From Planctomycetota bacterium (lineage in GTDB: Bacteria > Planctomycetota > Planctomycetia > Pirellulales > UBA1268): a stretch of DNA of 47,007 nucleotides. The notes beneath the pieces are model-generated. The model was not told the DNA's origin. It searched no databases and saw nothing but the letters and a program-made list of their open reading frames with translations. The position numbers were made by a program, and so were the translations under genes. Shown here in pieces: positions 44,758 through 47,007 of the stretch. Each line of letters opens with the position of its first letter. Position 1 is the first letter of the stretch. The stretch is taken from contig QWOP01000020.1 of the NCBI GenBank assembly GCA_003669605.1, forward strand, positions 1 through 47,007, in the 5' to 3' direction.

Positions 44758-45084
44758 TCAGACGGTTTTGCGGAATTCCGGCAGGACAGCGAAGTCGAAG
44801 ACGACGACCCGCTCCAGACTCGGGACGACGATCTGTCGCACCCGCTCGTGTTCCGGATGGGGTAGGTAGGCATCCCGGGCCGCGGCGCTTTCAAACGTCA
44901 TGATGAAGCCGTGGGTAAATCCGTCGTGCATCGACTCCGGGCTCTGGTAGGGGCCGTGGGACATTTCGAGGAGCCCCGGAATCTTTCCGACCATCCCGCG
45001 CATCTCAGCGAAACAGTGATCGATGTGTGCTGCAGAGATCGTCGGTTTGAAGAGAAAAACGCCGAAGTGTTTGACCTGCGACAT
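44758..45084 (-). CDS. Dabb-family (stress-responsive alpha/beta barrel) protein
   Basis: 108 residues; Dabb domain (PF07876): VKHFGVFLFKPTISAAHIDH, GMVGKIPGLLEMSHGPYQSP, GFTHGFIMTFESAAARDAYL, PHPEHERVRQIVVPSLERVV, VFDFAV. These match the V.H.V.f.lk...i..i.pgi...g....p......g..h.fv..F.d..a...Y..hP.H..f pattern of the family. ATG 45084 is chosen because AGGA lies 7 bases upstream; an earlier in-frame ATG 45132 adds non-conserved residues. It converges with the DUF3999 gene. These are dimeric small proteins whose substrate or partner cannot be told from sequence. Confidence 0.9.
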   Translation of the reverse strand: MSQVKHFGVFLFKPTISAAHIDHCFAEMRGMVGKIPGLLEMSHGPYQSPESMHDGFTHGFIMTFESAAARDAYLPHPEHERVRQIVVPSLERVVVFDFAVLPEFRKTV

Positions 45085-45178
45085 GAGACAATCCTGGAAG
45101 GCTGACCGGCGCTTCCGGGCGGGGTTCACCACCGACCGGAACGGATCTGCACGTCAGCATACCAAGTGGCTCGATTCA

Positions 45179-45610
45179 TCAGCCGGTGGTCCGCATCCCG
45201 GCGGCGATCCCCTGGACGCACAACCTCAGTAGGGCCCGTTCCTCGTCAAGGGGAGGAGTGTCGGCTGACTTTGCCGCAGTCCGGCGGCGGCGCATGAATT
45301 CGATCTGGATCAGATTGAGCGGGTCGACAAACGGATTGCGCATCTCGATCGACCGCTGAAACCAGGGGGTGGTCGCCAGGAGTTCCCCTCCGCCGACGAT
45401 GTCGAGAATCCCCTGACGGGCTCGGTCACGCTCGGCGGCGATTCGCTGCCAGATTCGCCGGCGGGCGTCGGTGTCGACGGCGAGTTCGGCGTAGCGCTGC
45501 GCGATCGCCATCTCGGCCTTTGCCAGTGCCAGCGTGGCGTTGTCGATCGTCGCCTGGAAGAAGGGCCACTGCCGGTACATCTCGTGGATCCGTTGCCAAC
45601 CGTGGCGGTC
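45179..45610 (-). pseudogene. ppc: Phosphoenolpyruvate carboxylase C-terminal remnant
   Basis: Only about 140 C-terminal residues of PEP carboxylase (normally about 900) remain. Recognisable: HGWQRIHEMYRQWPFFQATI, DNATLALAKAEMAIAQRYAE, LLATTPWFQRSIEMRNPFVD, PLNLIQIEFMRRRRTAAKSA, ending LLRLCVQGIAAGMRTTG, which matches the C-terminus of E. coli Ppc (TIAGIAAGMRNTG). Upstream of the HGW motif the expected IPWxFxWTQxR block is absent and the sequence becomes unrelated at about 45605-45620. The catalytic N-terminal and central parts are missing, so the fragment cannot be active. The cause is a rearrangement or assembly join, discussed in findings. Confidence 0.85.
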
Positions 45611-45624
45611 ATCGTATTTGCAAT

Positions 45625-45798
45625 CCGGCGTCGAGGCCCAAAAACCCCGCGGGAAACGCAGATTCCGGGGAAGTGCCCACGAAAGTGCCCATGCTCAACC
45701 CTGCCGACCGCGATCTCGCAGTGGTGGTCGAGGCATGGTCGAGCCTGCCTCCCGCGGTTCGGGCGGGCATCCGGGCGATGGTCGAGGCGAGTCGGTGA
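45625..45798 (+). pseudogene. C-terminal tail of an unidentified gene, 5' end lost
   Basis: A short plus-strand frame reads PTKVPMLNPADRDLAVVVEA then WSSLPPAVRAGIRAMVEASR and stops at 45796-45798. This ...VVEAWxxLPxxxRAGIxAMVxAS ending resembles, from memory, the tails that follow planctomycete tyrosine-recombinase-type genes; I could not check this. The front of the gene is replaced by the ppc remnant. Confidence in coding origin is moderate and in family low. Confidence 0.4.
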
Positions 45799-46168
45799 GG
45801 CGGTCCGCAGGATGGCGGGCACCTGCGATACAAACCTCGATGGTTTGCTCCGCGTGCGTGCCCGCAAATTGGCCGCGGTATTTTTGCAGGACGCAAGCCG
45901 GCCAACCCCTATGGGGGCGGCAAGCAGGATGGCGAGAAGCCGCCGCATAAACCTCGCGGCTTCTCCCAGCGTACGCGGGGCCGAAATTGAAAAACGGCGA
46001 ACCGAGGGGGGTGGGGTCGCTGTGAAAACTGATCGCCCGGCCGAAACGCCACGCTCACTGTGTGCGTGCGGCCGCAGATTACGAAACCTTTTTTTGCCGG
46101 TCCCGGCGATCCCGGCGGATCAGCGGTCAGGCTTCCGGCGGGAACTCCAGCGTTGGCAGGCACTCGCT
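45799..46168. other. 370-base region without a supportable gene
   Basis: Between the broken tail and the AraC gene. Several open frames exist, including a minus-strand frame starting MRRLLAILLAAPIGVG (from 45948), which has a signal-like start but then runs antisense into the tail and ppc remnants and shows no recognisable domain. No hairpin, tRNA or repeat of note. Confidence 0.4.
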
Positions 46169-46807
46169 TCACGCCATCATCGGCTGGAACTGCCTGCGGA
46201 ACTTCGCCGGCGTTATGCCAAAGATGGCGCTGAACATCCGCGTAAAATGGCTCTGAGAAGAGAACCCGAAATCGATGGCGACTTCTGACAGAGGTGCCAA
46301 ATCGTGCTGAATAAAGGCCGCCGCCATCAACAGCCTGCGCCGATAGATGAACCGACTGGCGCTCAGCCCCGCCGAGCAAAGAAACTTTCTCGCAAAGTGG
46401 CTCGGCGCGTAGCCCACCAGCGAAGAGAGTTCCTTCAGGTGAATCTGGCGAGACAGATGTGTGTCGATGTATTCCACAATCAGTCGCATGATTGGGGCCG
46501 TAAAAACACTCTTCTCGCCTTGCAAGTCCGGGGGTTTTCGGCCAGCAATCTCCGCGAGACGCAAAACCAGTTGGCGAGCAGCGGTTCCGGAACCAAGATC
46601 ATCCTTCCCTACACGCTGGCCGAGCGTGCCTCGAAGCCGCCTCATGCATTCAAGCAATACGGAGTCGTTTCGCGGCAGAAAGCCTTCCCACTCACTCGAC
46701 AGAACCCCTCCATTACGCTCGACACTATCGCTCAGATGCTGAGGGGGCACTTTGATGGCAAAAACGCTCGACGGATCCGCTCCTGACTGGGCGATGATGA
46801 CATTCAT
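46169..46807 (-). CDS. AraC-family transcriptional regulator, N-terminally short
   Basis: 212 residues from ATG 46807. The C-terminal AraC/XylS DNA-binding domain is complete: IVEYIDTHLSRQIHLKELSS, LVGYAPSHFARKFLCSAGLS, ASRFIYRRRLLMAAAFIQHD, then the second HTH LAPLSEVAIDFGFSSQSHFT with RMFSAIFGITPAKFRRQF. The preceding part (VPPQHLSDSVERNGG, LPRNDSVLLECMRRLRG) looks like the end of a sensor domain. Family members are normally about 280-300 residues, so about 80 residues seem to be missing. The reading frame remains open about 20 codons upstream of ATG (HQVACYPGDNS) until TGA near 46869, so a frameshift or truncated gene is possible. GC content is somewhat lower than the window average. Targets unknown. 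Confidence 0.82.
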   Translation of the reverse strand: MNVIIAQSGADPSSVFAIKVPPQHLSDSVERNGGVLSSEWEGFLPRNDSVLLECMRRLRGTLGQRVGKDDLGSGTAARQLVLRLAEIAGRKPPDLQGEKSVFTAPIMRLIVEYIDTHLSRQIHLKELSSLVGYAPSHFARKFLCSAGLSASRFIYRRRLLMAAAFIQHDLAPLSEVAIDFGFSSQSHFTRMFSAIFGITPAKFRRQFQPMMA

Positions 46808-47007
46808 CGAGTTGTCGCCAGGGTAGCAGGCTACTTGATGGGTTGCGTGTTGGAATGCCGGAGCGTGTCAATGACTTTGAGACACCTGCGGAACGAATTT
46901 AGTGTCGCGGGGTAGTTCAAGTGTGCGGGCTGTTGGTCGATTTTCGGGTGGGTTGATCCAGACTTCCGCTGCCGGCTTCAGCGGCCTCGGAACGCCTCGG
47001 ACGAACC
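46808..47007. other. Right-edge segment upstream of the AraC gene
   Basis: 200 bases without a gene I can support. Codons just above the AraC ATG still resemble the missing sensor domain. The rest shows no recognisable feature and may continue beyond the window. Confidence 0.35.

Noticed and set aside
45310-45948. Minus-strand frame starting MRRLLAILLAAPIGVG
   Set aside because: The signal-like start is suggestive, but the frame then runs out of phase through the ppc remnant and has no domain; kept only as a note.

Overview
The window is GC-rich bacterial chromosome (roughly two thirds G+C by eye) and almost certainly comes from a planctomycete of the Pirellulales type. The strongest markers are a paired PSCyt1/PSCyt2/PSD1 (DUF1549/DUF1553) cytochrome-like protein and a DUF1501 protein, a Tat-exported Gfo/Idh/MocA oxidoreductase, an extended MoxR/DUF58/von Willebrand cluster ending in a squalene-cyclase-like protein, and a DUF2339/DUF3999 pair. 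Most genes are ordinary planctomycete core or accessory genes. No tRNA, rRNA or CRISPR array was seen.

Layout. 1-994: decayed IS3-family insertion sequence. 1176-5089: PSD1 + DUF1501 exported pair. 5113-5658 (minus): DCC-family thiol protein. 5860-6462: flavodoxin-like protein. 6507-6558: inverted repeat in front of a long, tightly packed operon (6643-18475) coding for MoxR ATPase, DUF58 protein, BatA-like vWA membrane protein, a very large coiled-coil membrane protein, a second vWA membrane protein and a squalene-cyclase-fold protein. 18668-20627: MarR regulator, apparently leaderless, with a halogenase-like flavoprotein. 20698-22077: CPA2 cation/proton antiporter. 22083-24377 (minus): exported glycoside-hydrolase-like protein. 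24700-25518: AT-richer FkbM methyltransferase, probably acquired by transfer. 25819-26343: lipoprotein with a repeat-rich leader. 26548-27897 (minus): Gfo/Idh/MocA protein with a strong intrinsic terminator. 28127-33819: SprT-like protein, PQQ-type beta-propeller, SnoaL-like exported protein, Gly-rich pentapeptide-repeat protein and a cyclase-family (kynurenine formamidase-like) protein. 33912-39085: formaldehyde-activating-enzyme homologue, L-rhamnose isomerase, NCS1-type permease, a 63-residue membrane protein and an RtcB homologue. 39136-40371 (minus): AlaA-type aminotransferase. 40582-44705: DUF2339 + DUF3999. 44758-45084 (minus): Dabb protein. 45179-47007: scarred region with a phosphoenolpyruvate carboxylase 3' remnant, another gene tail, and an apparently shortened AraC regulator.

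How the genes work together. The MoxR cluster looks like one cell-envelope or protein-maturation unit, with stop/start overlaps or short gaps throughout. Isomerase, permease and small membrane protein form a likely rhamnose (or related sugar) uptake/isomerisation unit, with the Fae homologue directly upstream. The most unusual points are the Fae homologue that seems to lack the catalytic His, the rhamnose isomerase/NCS1/small-protein unit, the leaderless MarR promoter, the large MoxR cluster, and the 45.6 kb junction where two unrelated genes both lose their 5' ends. I found no clearly new defence or mobile system. All functions are read from sequence by eye without database searches.
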